In this document: in pieces, positions 15,967 through 24,263 of the stretch
How the letters are laid out: each line of letters opens with the position of its first letter
How positions within the stretch are numbered: the first letter of the stretch is position 1
NCBI RefSeq assembly: GCF_000383615.1
Contig: NZ_KB911587.1
Coordinates: 337,476 to 401,475 of the forward strand
Direction: 5' to 3'
DNA from: Streptomyces canus 299MFChir4.1
GTDB lineage: Bacteria; Actinomycetota; Actinomycetes; Streptomycetales; Streptomycetaceae
Length of the DNA stretch: 64,000 bases
Translations under genes and position numbers: made by a program
Notes under the pieces: generated by a model
Database searches by the model: none
Told to the model about the DNA's origin: nothing
The model's input: the letters and a program-made list of their open reading frames with translations, nothing else

Positions 15967-17075
15967 TGACCGAGACACTCGGATCCGCCCGCGACACCGC
16001 CGACAAGGCGAAGAACAACCCGCTCACCGAGGTGGCCCACAGCGAGGCCGCCGACCGGCTCAAGGCCGAGCTGCAGGAGTACGTCGCCGCACAGGCCCAG
16101 CGCATGCTGGTCGGTGTCGGCCGCAAGCTGGGCGAGACCACCGGCAAGCTGAACGACATCGCCGAGGGCAACAGCCCCGGTTTCGCCAAGCTCGCCCTCG
16201 ACGGCGGCAAGAAGCTCGCCGAGGGCAAGGGGCCGCTGCGCAGCGCGCTGGAGCTCGGAGCGGGCAAGGCCAAGGACAGCGTGGTCGGCGCCTTCAAGAA
16301 CCTCGGCGGCGGCAAGGGCAAGAAGAAGCGCGGCGTGGGCCAGAAGCCCACCGTGATCATCGAGTTCATCGATGTCGGCGTGGATCTGCGCACGGCCTAC
16401 GACCAGTGGACGCAGTACCAGGACTTCTCCACCTTCGCGAAGGGCGTCAAGAGCGCGAACCGCGCCGACGACACCCACAGCGACTGGCAGGCGAAGATCT
16501 TCTGGTCCAACCGCGGCTGGAAGGCGACCACCACCGAACAGGTCCCGGACGATCGGATCCAGTGGACGTCGGAGGGCGCCAAGGGCACGACCAAGGGCGT
16601 CGTCTCCTTCCACAGGCTCGCCGACAAGCTCACCCGTGTCCTGCTGGTGATCGAGTACTACCCCCAGGGCCTGTTCGAGAAGACCGGCAACATCTGGCGC
16701 GCCCAGGGCCGCCGGACCCGGCTGGACCTCAAGCACTTCGCCCGCTTCATCACCCTCAAGGGGGAGGCGGAGGACGGCTGGCGCGGTGAGATCCAGGACG
16801 GCGAGGTCGTCAAGAGCCACGAGGACGCGGTGGCGGAGGAAGAAGAGGCCGAGGGCGCCGAGGAAGAGGACGAGGAGGAGCAGGAGGGCCCCGACGCCGA
16901 GTACGAGACCGAGGACGAGCCCGAGGAGGAGGGCGAGCCCGAGGACGAGTACGAGGAGTACGACGAGGAGGAGCCCGAGGACGAGGCTCCCGAGGACGAG
17001 GAAGAGATGTCCGAGGAAGAGGTGCCCGAGGAGGAAGAGGAAGAGGAGTACGCCGAGAGCGGGAGCCGACGATGA
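15963..17075 (+). CDS. gvpZ: Gas vesicle cluster protein GvpZ, SRPBCC (cyclase-like) domain with acidic tail
   Basis: The protein has 369-370 residues. An amphipathic N-terminal region (1-125) precedes an SRPBCC/polyketide-cyclase-like domain (about 128-262; VIIEFIDVGVDLRTAYDQWT, IEYYPQGLFEKTGNIWRAQG). The C-terminal 85 residues (about 284-370) are almost entirely Glu and Asp. SRPBCC domains bind hydrophobic ligands, but this member's function in gas vesicles is unknown. GTG 15963 and ATG 15966 are equally good starts behind GGGAGG at 15951. The gene overlaps gvpY before and gvpJ after. Confidence 0.82.
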   Translation: MMTETLGSARDTADKAKNNPLTEVAHSEAADRLKAELQEYVAAQAQRMLVGVGRKLGETTGKLNDIAEGNSPGFAKLALDGGKKLAEGKGPLRSALELGAGKAKDSVVGAFKNLGGGKGKKKRGVGQKPTVIIEFIDVGVDLRTAYDQWTQYQDFSTFAKGVKSANRADDTHSDWQAKIFWSNRGWKATTTEQVPDDRIQWTSEGAKGTTKGVVSFHRLADKLTRVLLVIEYYPQGLFEKTGNIWRAQGRRTRLDLKHFARFITLKGEAEDGWRGEIQDGEVVKSHEDAVAEEEEAEGAEEEDEEEQEGPDAEYETEDEPEEEGEPEDEYEEYDEEEPEDEAPEDEEEMSEEEVPEEEEEEEYAESGSRR

Positions 17076-17410
17076 GCATGCCCAGCCGGCTCCCGGATCC
17101 CTACGGTCAGGGGAGCGGAGCCAACCTGGCCGACATCCTGGAGCGTGTGCTGGACAAGGGCATCGTCATCGCGGGGGACATCCGCATCAACCTGCTCGAC
17201 ATCGAGCTGCTCACCATCAAACTGCGGCTCATCGTCGCCTCGGTCGACAAGGCCAAGGAGATGGGGATCGACTGGTGGGAGGACGACCCTGCGTTGTCCT
17301 CCCGCGCCCGCCGTGACGAACTCGCCCGGGAGAACAGCGAGTTGCGCGAGCGGCTCGCGCGCCTGGAGGAGCTGGAGCCCAGCCGCCGTGCCGAGGAGGA
17401 GAGTTCATGA
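17072..17410 (+). CDS. gvpJ: Gas vesicle protein GvpJ (GvpA homologue)
   Basis: The 112-residue protein has the GvpA/J/M fold at about 19-65: NLADILERVLDKGIVIAGDI followed by RINLLDIELLTIKLRLIVAS. A charged coiled-coil tail follows (RRDELARENSELRERLARLEEL). GvpJ is a minor shell protein, thought to cap the conical tips and to help nucleation. It overlaps gvpZ (ATGA) and gvpL (ATGA). Confidence 0.9.
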   Translation: MSMPSRLPDPYGQGSGANLADILERVLDKGIVIAGDIRINLLDIELLTIKLRLIVASVDKAKEMGIDWWEDDPALSSRARRDELARENSELRERLARLEELEPSRRAEEESS

Positions 17411-18177
17411 TCGGACTGCGGTATGTGTACGCCGTCTGCCGCCCCTTCGGCACCCCACTGCAGGCCCAGCTGGCCGGGGTGGCCGGAGACCCGCCCAGAC
17501 TGCTGCACCACCACGGTCTGGTGGCCGTCGTCAGCCATGTTCCGGAGCGGGACTTCGCCGAAGAGCCGCTCCGCAGGCATCTGGAGGATCTGGACTGGCT
17601 GACCGGGACCGTGCGCGCGCACCAGAGCGTGATCGACGCGCTCACCGTCGTCACCACCCCGCTGCCGCTCCGGCTCGGCACCGTGTTCCGTGACGACAGC
17701 GGCGTCCGCGTGATGATCGAGGAACGCGAGGAAAGCTTCCGGCGCACCCTCGACCGGCTTCAGGACCGGGTGGAGTGGGGCGTCAAGGTGTACGCCGAGA
17801 CGCCGGCCCCGGACCGCGCGGAGCCCGCGGAGACGCCGGCCAGGCCGGTCTCGGGCCGGGACTATCTGCGGCAGCGGCGGCAAAGCGTGCGGTCGCACGA
17901 GGAAATGTGGCAGCAGGCGGAGGCATTCGCGACCCGGCTGCACGAAACGCTTTCCGGATACGCCGAGGACGCGCGGCTGCACGCCCCGCAGAATCCCACG
18001 CTTTCCGGAGCCTCCGGAAAGAACATTCTGAATGCGGCCTATCTCGTGCCGCGCGGCGAGTCCGAGGAATTCGTGGAAATGGTGGACCGGACCAAGGGTG
18101 AACTCCCGGGAATGCGGGTGGAACTCACAGGACCCTGGGCGGCCTATTCCTTCGCGGGGGAGGAACAGCAGCCGTGA
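17407..18177 (+). CDS. gvpL: Gas vesicle protein GvpL (GvpL/F family)
   Basis: This 256-residue paralogue of gvpF starts MIGLRYVYAVCRPFG and has the family block VRAHQSVIDALTVVTTPLPLRLGTVF (about 70-95) and a C-terminal VELTGPWAAYSFAG. A Pro/Ala/Glu-rich linker (about 125-145) separates the two halves. GvpL interacts with other minor Gvp proteins in the assembly complex. From about 17940 on, the DNA uses more A/T-ending codons (gaaattcgtggaaatg) than its neighbours. It overlaps gvpJ and gvpS. Confidence 0.9.
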   Translation: MIGLRYVYAVCRPFGTPLQAQLAGVAGDPPRLLHHHGLVAVVSHVPERDFAEEPLRRHLEDLDWLTGTVRAHQSVIDALTVVTTPLPLRLGTVFRDDSGVRVMIEEREESFRRTLDRLQDRVEWGVKVYAETPAPDRAEPAETPARPVSGRDYLRQRRQSVRSHEEMWQQAEAFATRLHETLSGYAEDARLHAPQNPTLSGASGKNILNAAYLVPRGESEEFVEMVDRTKGELPGMRVELTGPWAAYSFAGEEQQP

Positions 18178-18362
18178 CCGTCATCGAGCGCCGCGAGGTG
18201 GCCCTTGTCGACCTGCTCGACCGGCTGCTGGCCGGCGGGGTCGTCATCACCGGGGACATCACCCTGCGGATCGCGGACGTCGACCTCGTCCGCATCGACC
18301 TGAACGCGCTGATCAGCTCGGTCAACGCGCAAGTTCCCTCGCCGTGGGAGGAGTTGCTGTGA
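18174..18362 (+). CDS. gvpS: Gas vesicle protein GvpS (small GvpA-like)
   Basis: This 62-residue minimal GvpA-like protein starts TVIERREVALVDLLDRLLAG and continues GVVITGDITLRIADVDLVRIDLNAL. It is essentially the shell-protein core with no tail. GvpS occurs only in some bacterial clusters, and its assembly role is inferred from homology. It starts with GTG overlapping gvpL and overlaps gvpK by four bases. Confidence 0.88.
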   Translation: MTVIERREVALVDLLDRLLAGGVVITGDITLRIADVDLVRIDLNALISSVNAQVPSPWEELL

Positions 18363-18643
18363 CGGCCCGACGCAAGCGGATGGACCTGGAGCCCGACACG
18401 GTCGAGCGTGACCTCGTCAAGCTCGTCCTGACCGTCGTGGAGCTGCTGCGGCAGCTCATGGAGCGCCAGGCGCTGCGCCGGTTCGACGAGGGCGACCTGA
18501 GTGAGGAGCAGGAGGAGCGGATCGGGCTCACCCTCATGCTCCTCGACGAGCGCATGACCGAACTGCGCGAGCGGTACGGACTGCGGCCCGAGGACCTGAA
18601 CCTGGACCTCGGGCCGCTGGGACCGCTGCTTCCCCGGGAGTGA
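18359..18643 (+). CDS. gvpK: Gas vesicle protein GvpK
   Basis: The 94-residue protein carries the GvpK motifs DLVKLVLTVVELLRQLMERQ (about 17-36) and RFDEGDLSEEQEERIGLTLM (about 40-59), then LRERYGLRPEDLNLDLGPLG near the end. GvpK is an essential minor assembly protein. It starts with GTG inside the gvpS stop region. It is the last gene of the cluster; the next gene is convergent and 12 bases away. Confidence 0.92.
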   Translation: MTARRKRMDLEPDTVERDLVKLVLTVVELLRQLMERQALRRFDEGDLSEEQEERIGLTLMLLDERMTELRERYGLRPEDLNLDLGPLGPLLPRE

Positions 18644-18655
18644 TGGCCGGGGAAC

Positions 18656-18826
18656 TCACCACCTGTACCAACGACCCCTGCTTCCGCCCGATGTCGTCCC
18701 ACGCATCAGGAACCCCAGCAACCACAGCACGAGCACAGCCAGTGCGATCCACCAGAGAATCTTCAATGCGAAACCGGCGCCGAAAAGAATCAGCACGAGA
18801 AGCAGCACAAGCAGGATGGCAATCAT
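18656..18826 (-). CDS. Small hydrophobic membrane protein (56 aa)
   Basis: Two hydrophobic helices (MIAILLVLLLVLILFGAGFA and LKILWWIALAVLVLWLLGFL) are followed by a short Gly/Arg/Ser tail ending RGRWYRW. This is a common Streptomyces small 'hydrophobic protein' of unknown function, often found near stress genes. ATG 18826 follows a strong AGGAGGT; the frame continues upstream to 18907, but that part has no ribosome site. Confidence 0.7.
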   Translation of the reverse strand: MIAILLVLLLVLILFGAGFALKILWWIALAVLVLWLLGFLMRGTTSGGSRGRWYRW

Positions 18827-18866
18827 AGTGAACCTCCTGCATTCCGAGTTTCCCGGAATCCGCGTT

Positions 18867-19700
18867 TCAGGCTTCCTTTCGGCACAGAATCTCTCCGTGC
18901 AGTACACAGAACCAGCCGTCTTCCTGCCTGCCCCACTCCCGCCAGGCGTCCGACACGGCCCGCAGTCGCTCCACGGTGGCGTGGCCGCTCTCGGTGGCCC
19001 GCTCCGCGTACGCCGAGGCCACCGTGCGGTCAGCCCACAGCCCGCTCCACCACTCCCGCTCGGCGGCGGTGGAGTAGGTCCAGGTGCTGGAGCTCGCGGT
19101 GATGTCGGTCAGGCCCGCGCGCAGCGCCCAGGACTTCAGCCGCCGGCCGGCATCCGGCTCGCCGCCGTTGGCCCGGGCCACCCGGCGGTACAGGTCCAGC
19201 CAGTCGTCCAGCCCCGCTGACTCCGGGTACCAGGTCATGGCCGCGTAGTCCGAGTCGCGCACCGCGATGAGTCCGCCCGGCCTGGTGACCCGGCTCATCT
19301 CGCGCAGTGCCTGCACCGGGTCCCCCACGTGCTGGAGCACCTGGTGGGCGTGGACCACGCAGAAGGTGTCGTCCGGGAAGTCCAGAGCGTGCACGTCGGC
19401 GACCGCGAAGTCGACGTTCGTCAGACCTCGTGCCTCGGCCGTGGCGCGGGCCTGGTCCAGGATGCCCGGCGCCTGGTCGACGCCGGTCACCCTGCCGTCC
19501 GGGACCAGTGCCGCGAGGTCGGCGGTGATCGTGCCCGGTCCGCAGCCGATGTCCAGGATCCGCATGTGGGGCTTCAGCGAACCGAGCAGGTAGGCCGCCG
19601 AGTTGGCGGCGGTGCGCCAGGTGTGCGAGCGGAGCACGGACTCGTGGTGACCGTGTGTGTAGACGGCGGTCTCCTGCGGCTTCCCCTGTGGTCCAGGCAT
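18867..19700 (-). CDS. Class I SAM-dependent methyltransferase
   Basis: This 277-residue methyltransferase (Methyltransf_11/25 type) has motif I ILDIGCGPGTITADLA (about 48-63), the acidic residue in RVTGVDQAPGIL (about 74-85), ADVHALDFPDDTFCVVHAHQVLQHV (about 105-129) and the RPGGLIAVRD strand. It resembles the UbiE/MenG-like group, but no quinone-pathway genes are nearby, so the substrate is open. The C-terminal WREWGRQEDGWFCVLHGEILC is typical of the actinobacterial subgroup. It is a single gene, 100 bases from the PAP2-DAGK gene on the same strand. Confidence 0.83.
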   Translation of the reverse strand: MPGPQGKPQETAVYTHGHHESVLRSHTWRTAANSAAYLLGSLKPHMRILDIGCGPGTITADLAALVPDGRVTGVDQAPGILDQARATAEARGLTNVDFAVADVHALDFPDDTFCVVHAHQVLQHVGDPVQALREMSRVTRPGGLIAVRDSDYAAMTWYPESAGLDDWLDLYRRVARANGGEPDAGRRLKSWALRAGLTDITASSSTWTYSTAAEREWWSGLWADRTVASAYAERATESGHATVERLRAVSDAWREWGRQEDGWFCVLHGEILCRKEA

Positions 19701-19801
19701 GGCTGAGCTCCCCTTTTCGACAACTCCGTCGGTACCAGGAACCGTACGCCCGCATGTCGGATGCTGAGACCCCCCGTATCGCCATGCGGACTGATGGGGG
19801 A

Positions 19802-21289
19802 TCAGCTACCCGGCAGCGGCCGGTACACGGTGAGCGCTTCGGGCAGCTTCTCCAGCAGCACCTCGCCCTGTACGTCGGTCACCTCGCCGTCGTAGGCGAG
19901 CAGTGTGCCCGGCGCCACGCCCGACAGGCGCAGCCGCCCCACCTGGACCGCCGCGTGGGCGGGGGACCGCGTCAGCGGGCCCGCCACCGCGGCGGCGAGC
20001 AGGCGCAGCGCGGGCCGGCGGCCACCGTGCACCACCCGCACGTCGAACCGGCCGTCGGCGAGGTCGGTGCGGCGGCCGGGAGTGAGACCCATCCGGTGAT
20101 AGGTGCCGTTGCCGACGAACAGCAGCCACAGCGGCCGGGCCCGGCCCCGGAACTCGGCCTCCAGCGGATGCCGGTCGGCCCGCAGCACCCGCAGCGCCCC
20201 GAGCACCCCGGCCGGCCAGCCGCCGATCCGCTTGGACCAGCGCTCCCGCTCGCGCACCAGCTCCGGATACACGCCCAGGCTGCACGCGTTGACGAAGACG
20301 CCCTCCCGGCCGTCGCTGGTGAACCGGCCCGCGTCCACGCGCACGGCCTCGCCCCGCTGGACGGCCCGGGTGAGATCGCGCGCGCCCTCCACGCCGAGGT
20401 CGTAGGCGAAGTGGTTCAGGGTGCCGCCGGGCAGCACCGCGAGGGGCACACCGTGGCGCAGGGCGATCTCGGCGGCCGCGTTGACCGTGCCGTCGCCGCC
20501 GCACACGCCGAGCACCGTGGCGCGGGCCGCCGCCTTCTCCAACTCGACCCGCACCAGGTCCGGTTCGCACTCGACGATCTCTGCCAGCGGCAGCCCGTCG
20601 TGCAAGGCGCGCACCCGCTCCGCGGTGCCCGAGGCGGTGTTCGCCACCATCACCAGACCCTCGCCCTCCGGCAGCGCGGGAACCTCCGCGCGGGGCCGGG
20701 CCGGCGGCACGATCTGGGCGCGCGTCGGCACCAGCCCCCGTACGGCGAACGCGGCACCCGCGCCGAGGGCGGCACCCGCCAGCACGTCGCTCGGGAAGTG
20801 CACACCCGTGTAGACCCGGGAGAGCGCCACCGACCAGGCGACCGGGGCCACGGCCGCGCCCCACGCCGGGGACTCCAGTGCCACGCCGGTCGCGAACGCG
20901 GCGGCCGACGCGGCGTGGCCGGAGGGGAACGAGGTCGTGATCGGCTGCCGCTTCAGCTGCCGGACCCGGGGGACCGGGTCCAGGACGGGACGGGTGCGGC
21001 GGACCGAGCGCTTGCCGAGGGTGTTGATGGTCAGGGAGGCCAGGGTCAGAGAGGCGAGGCCGCGGGCCGCCGCGCGGCGGGAGCGGGGGGTGTGGGCCGC
21101 GGCCAGCGCGGCGGCGGTGGCGAACCACAGGACGCCGTGGTTCGCGCTTCTGCTCAGCCGGGGCAGGACCGGCTCGGCCGCGGGCCAGTTCCGGGCGGCC
21201 GCGAACTCGAAGACACGGGAGTCCAGGGCGAGGAGGCGGTCGCGCAGGGGGCCGGGGCGGAGGGCGGTGAGGTCTACGTCTGGGCTCAT
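19802..21289 (-). CDS. Bifunctional PAP2 phosphatase / diacylglycerol kinase-like protein
   Basis: The 495-residue fusion starts with a PAP2 domain (about 30-190) with all three phosphatase motifs: KRSVRRTRP, PSGHAAS and SRVYTGVHFPSD, among membrane helices. A diacylglycerol/sphingosine kinase domain follows (about 210-490) with the nucleotide loop GGDGTVNA and LPGGTLNHFA. Such fusions could dephosphorylate a lipid phosphate and phosphorylate a lipid alcohol in the same membrane, affecting phosphatidate or cell-wall lipid pools. It is a common actinobacterial architecture with unproven substrates. It is divergent from the ABC-F gene across 140 bases. Confidence 0.86.
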   Translation of the reverse strand: MSPDVDLTALRPGPLRDRLLALDSRVFEFAAARNWPAAEPVLPRLSRSANHGVLWFATAAALAAAHTPRSRRAAARGLASLTLASLTINTLGKRSVRRTRPVLDPVPRVRQLKRQPITTSFPSGHAASAAAFATGVALESPAWGAAVAPVAWSVALSRVYTGVHFPSDVLAGAALGAGAAFAVRGLVPTRAQIVPPARPRAEVPALPEGEGLVMVANTASGTAERVRALHDGLPLAEIVECEPDLVRVELEKAAARATVLGVCGGDGTVNAAAEIALRHGVPLAVLPGGTLNHFAYDLGVEGARDLTRAVQRGEAVRVDAGRFTSDGREGVFVNACSLGVYPELVRERERWSKRIGGWPAGVLGALRVLRADRHPLEAEFRGRARPLWLLFVGNGTYHRMGLTPGRRTDLADGRFDVRVVHGGRRPALRLLAAAVAGPLTRSPAHAAVQVGRLRLSGVAPGTLLAYDGEVTDVQGEVLLEKLPEALTVYRPLPGS

Positions 21290-21429
21290 ACCGGTGCGGG
21301 TACCCGTCGGGCGGGTGCATGGTCGGTGCCGGATGCGGGTTCATCGCGTCTTGTCGCGCGGTTCCCCGGGCCCCGCAGGGCGTGATAAGCGTTTGCCCAG
21401 GTACCGCCGTCGCACCGACAATGCGCTCC

Positions 21430-23052
21430 ATGGGACATCTGGAAGCCGCGCATCTCGAGTACTACCTCCCCGACGGGAGGGCGCTGCTCGGCGATGTGTC
21501 GTTCCGGGTGGGCGAAGGGGCCGTGGTGGCCCTCGTCGGGCCCAACGGCGCCGGCAAGACGACCCTGCTGCGGCTGATCTCCGGCGAGCTGAAACCGCAC
21601 GGCGGGACGGTCACCGTGAGCGGCGGCCTGGGCGTGATGCGCCAGTTCGTGGGGTCCGTACGGGACGAGACGACCGTACGGGACCTGCTCGTGTCGGTCG
21701 CGCCGCACCGGATCCAGGAGGCCGCGCGGGCCGTCGACAGGGCCGAGCACCTGATCATGACCGTGGACGACGAGGCCGCCCAGCTGACGTACGCGCAGGC
21801 CCTCTCCGACTGGGCCGAGGTGCGCGGGTACGAGTCCGAGACGCTGTGGGACATGTGCACCATGGCCGCGCTCGGGGTGCCCTACGACAAGGCGCAGTTC
21901 CGGCAGGTGCGGACGCTGTCCGGCGGTGAGCAGAAGCGGCTCGTGCTGGAGGCGCTGCTGCGCGGCACGGACCAGGTGCTGCTGCTCGACGAACCGGACA
22001 ACTACCTCGACGTGCCAGGCAAGCGCTGGCTGGAGGAGCGGCTGAAGGAGACCCGCAAGACCGTCCTGTTCGTCTCCCACGACCGGGAGCTGCTCTCGCG
22101 GGCCGCCGAGAAGATCGTCTCCGTGGAACCCTCGCCCGCCGGCGCGGACGCCTGGGTGCACGGCGGCGGATTCGCCACCTATCACGAGGCGCGCCGCGAA
22201 CGCTTCGCCCGTTTCGAGGAGTTGCGCAGGCGCTGGGACGAGAAGCACGCGCAGCTCAAGAAGCTGGTGCTGAACCTCCGCCAGGCGGCCAGCATCAGCC
22301 ATGAGCTGGCCTCCCGCTACCAGGCGGCCCAGACCCGCCTGCGCAAGTTCGAGGAGGCAGGACCGCCGCCCGAGCCGCCGCGCGAGCAGGACATCACCAT
22401 GCGCCTCAAGGGCGGCCGCACCGGCGTAAGGGCCGTCACCTGCGCGGGACTTGAACTGACCGGCCTGATGACCCCCTTCGACCTGGAGGTCTTCTACGGC
22501 GAGCGCGTCGCCGTCCTCGGCTCCAACGGCTCCGGCAAGTCCCACTTCCTGCGGCTGCTGGCGGGGGACACCACGGTGGCGCACACGGGGCAGTGGAAGC
22601 TGGGCGCGCGGGTCGTGCCCGGCCACTTCGCGCAGACGCACGCCCACCCCGAGCTCTTCGGCCGCACCCTTCTCGACATCCTCTGGAAGGAGCACGCCCA
22701 GGACCGGGGTGCCGCGATGTCCCGGCTGCGCCGCTACGAACTGACCGGCCAGGCCGAGCAGAACTTCGACCGGCTCTCCGGCGGCCAGCAGGCCCGCTTC
22801 CAGATCCTCCTGCTGGAGCTCCAGGGCGTCACCGCGCTGCTCCTGGACGAGCCCACGGACAACCTGGACCTGGAGTCCGCCGAGGCCCTCCAGGAGGGCC
22901 TGGAGGCCTTCGACGGCACGGTCCTCGCGGTCACCCACGACCGCTGGTTCGCGCGCTCCTTCGACCGGTTCCTGGTCTTCGGCTCGGACGGGCGGGTGCG
23001 CGAGACGCCGGAGCCGGTGTGGGACGAACGACGCGTGGAACGGGCCCGGTGA
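21430..23052 (+). CDS. ABC-F family ATPase
   Basis: This 540-residue protein has two ABC cassettes and no membrane domain. Cassette one has Walker A GPNGAGKTT (about 37-45), signature LSGGEQKR (about 160) and Walker B LLLDEPDNYLD. Cassette two has GSNGSGKSH (about 361), LSGGQQARFQ and LLLDEPTDNLD. The linker (about 255-330) is rich in Arg, Lys and Glu, as in ABC-F proteins that work on the ribosome exit site in translation control or antibiotic protection. In-frame ATG codons exist at 21421 and 21430; the latter begins the conserved GHLEAAHLEYYLPDG. A 14-bp hairpin lies over and after its stop. Confidence 0.87.
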   Translation: MGHLEAAHLEYYLPDGRALLGDVSFRVGEGAVVALVGPNGAGKTTLLRLISGELKPHGGTVTVSGGLGVMRQFVGSVRDETTVRDLLVSVAPHRIQEAARAVDRAEHLIMTVDDEAAQLTYAQALSDWAEVRGYESETLWDMCTMAALGVPYDKAQFRQVRTLSGGEQKRLVLEALLRGTDQVLLLDEPDNYLDVPGKRWLEERLKETRKTVLFVSHDRELLSRAAEKIVSVEPSPAGADAWVHGGGFATYHEARRERFARFEELRRRWDEKHAQLKKLVLNLRQAASISHELASRYQAAQTRLRKFEEAGPPPEPPREQDITMRLKGGRTGVRAVTCAGLELTGLMTPFDLEVFYGERVAVLGSNGSGKSHFLRLLAGDTTVAHTGQWKLGARVVPGHFAQTHAHPELFGRTLLDILWKEHAQDRGAAMSRLRRYELTGQAEQNFDRLSGGQQARFQILLLELQGVTALLLDEPTDNLDLESAEALQEGLEAFDGTVLAVTHDRWFARSFDRFLVFGSDGRVRETPEPVWDERRVERAR

Positions 23053-23071
23053 CCGAGGGTCACCGGACCCG
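23041..23071. terminator. Bidirectional terminator-like hairpin
   Basis: A 14-bp stem (23041-23054 with 23058-23071, one mismatch) and a GAG loop overlap the stop of the ABC-F gene and end 11 bases before the stop of the convergent baeRF-family gene. There is no U-tract, as usual in Streptomyces. It can serve both genes. Confidence 0.6.
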
Positions 23072-23082
23072 TCCGAAGCGTC

Positions 23083-24186
23083 TCAGGCCCAGCGCAGCAG
23101 GGCGCCCAGGCCGCCCACCGGGACTTCCTCGGCCACCGGGGTCACCGAGAGCGCCGGAGCGCCCGTCGCGACCGCCGACCTGATCAGCGCGTCGTCCGCC
23201 CGGGCCGACCAGGAGTTCTGTTCACCGAGGATCTTCAGATCCGTACGGCGGACCGCCAGCTGGTCCGGATCCTCGCCGATCCACACCTCGCGGTGCGCGT
23301 CGGGCCCGTCCGGGCGGATCAGCAGCTCGTCGATACGGTGCTCACGCGCGGCCTCGACCAGCGCGGGAACGCCTTCCACGGCTCCGGGGCGGCCGTCGTC
23401 GCCCGGTGCGCGGGCCGCGAGGAACCGTTCCAGCTCCCGCTCCGCGCGCTGCCGTACGTGCTCCGCACGGGCCCGCTCCACGTCCTCGTCGAGCAGCCGG
23501 CTCCCGGCGCCGTGCTCGGCCTCCACGACCCGGCCCTGCAGCGCCTTGGGCAGCCGTTCGTGCACCGACCGCTTCTCCCGCTCGTCGCCGACCAGGATCA
23601 GCAGGTCGGCGCCGGTCTCCTCCTGGCAGACGGTGAGCGCGTCGGCGATCTCGGCCGCGTTGTGCTCCCAGGTGTTCTCCACCCGCAGCTGGAAGTGCCG
23701 CTCCGACCAGTCGGAGCTGCTCGTCCGGTGGACGGGCCACTGCCTGCCGGTGACCGTGCCGGCACCCTGCCGGCCGAGCGCCCCGCGCAGCTCGAAGTCG
23801 GCGCCCTTGCGGTCGACGTACGCCACCACGCACAGCGGGTCCTCGCCGGCCAGCTCCAGCAGGGGCGCGGTGTGCGGCAGCGGGGCCCAGTGGACCAGGC
23901 TGCCCTCGGGCGACCTGGTCAGGGGCGGGTCCAGGACGACCTCGCCGGCCCGGGCGAAGACGGCCCGGCCGTGCGGTTCGGACGAGTGCCGCAGCTCCTC
24001 CAGCGCCTCTCGTACGGCCACGCAGGTCTTCTCGTCGGCCCCCTGCGCGGACAGCTCGCGGGAGGCCGCCAGCGCCGCGAGATGCCGTTCGTGGGGGGTG
24101 TCCTCCGTATGTCGGGACGTGTCGACGTACACCGAGGCCCAGGGGCCCGGATTTTCGTAGAGTGGATGCAGGAAAGCGAGATCCAT
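23083..24186 (-). CDS. baeRF2-type (Rv2629/Vms1-like) peptidyl-tRNA hydrolase-family protein
   Basis: The 367-residue protein resembles the bacterial/archaeal eRF1-like (baeRF2) family: an N-terminal MDLAFLHPLYENPGPWASVYVDTSRHTED, then VAYVDRKGADFELRG, and a central HFQLRVENTWEHNAAEIADA (about 165-184). The family is related to release factor eRF1 and Vms1, which act on stalled ribosomes; a mycobacterial relative (Rv2629) is linked to hypoxia. Bacterial function is inferred. A GTGT-N15-GGGTAC promoter faces it at 24239-24263, implying stress control. GGGAGG precedes the ATG. Confidence 0.75.
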   Translation of the reverse strand: MDLAFLHPLYENPGPWASVYVDTSRHTEDTPHERHLAALAASRELSAQGADEKTCVAVREALEELRHSSEPHGRAVFARAGEVVLDPPLTRSPEGSLVHWAPLPHTAPLLELAGEDPLCVVAYVDRKGADFELRGALGRQGAGTVTGRQWPVHRTSSSDWSERHFQLRVENTWEHNAAEIADALTVCQEETGADLLILVGDEREKRSVHERLPKALQGRVVEAEHGAGSRLLDEDVERARAEHVRQRAERELERFLAARAPGDDGRPGAVEGVPALVEAAREHRIDELLIRPDGPDAHREVWIGEDPDQLAVRRTDLKILGEQNSWSARADDALIRSAVATGAPALSVTPVAEEVPVGGLGALLRWA

Positions 24187-24236
24187 GGTTCCCTCCCGGA
24201 TGCCGCTCGGGGGCAGTGCGGTAATGCGTGCGGGGC

Positions 24237-24263
24237 GGGTACCCGAAGCCCATGAACGAACAC
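24237..24263 (-). promoter_or_regulatory. SigB-type promoter sharing a palindromic GGGTACCC -10
   Basis: On the minus strand, GTGT (24263-24260), 15 bases, GGGTAC (24244-24239), fitting GNNT-N14-16-GGGTAC. The leader to ATG 24186 would be about 46 bases. Because the -10 is part of the palindrome GGGTACCC (24237-24244), the same bases also read GGGTAC on the plus strand, nine bases before ATG 24252. The plus-strand -35 is weak. Confidence 0.5.

Noticed and set aside
15000..16820. Long minus-strand open frame (about 600 codons) opposite gvpY-gvpZ
   Set aside because: Its Ser/Leu-rich low-complexity protein is the mirror of the acidic and lysine repeats; the plus-strand genes have clear families and ribosome sites.
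21278..21303. GTCT-N16-GGGTAC before the ABC-F gene
   Set aside because: The spacing is at the limit, the -35 is poor, and it lies over the start of the divergent PAP2-DAGK gene with a 120-base leader; too weak to annotate.
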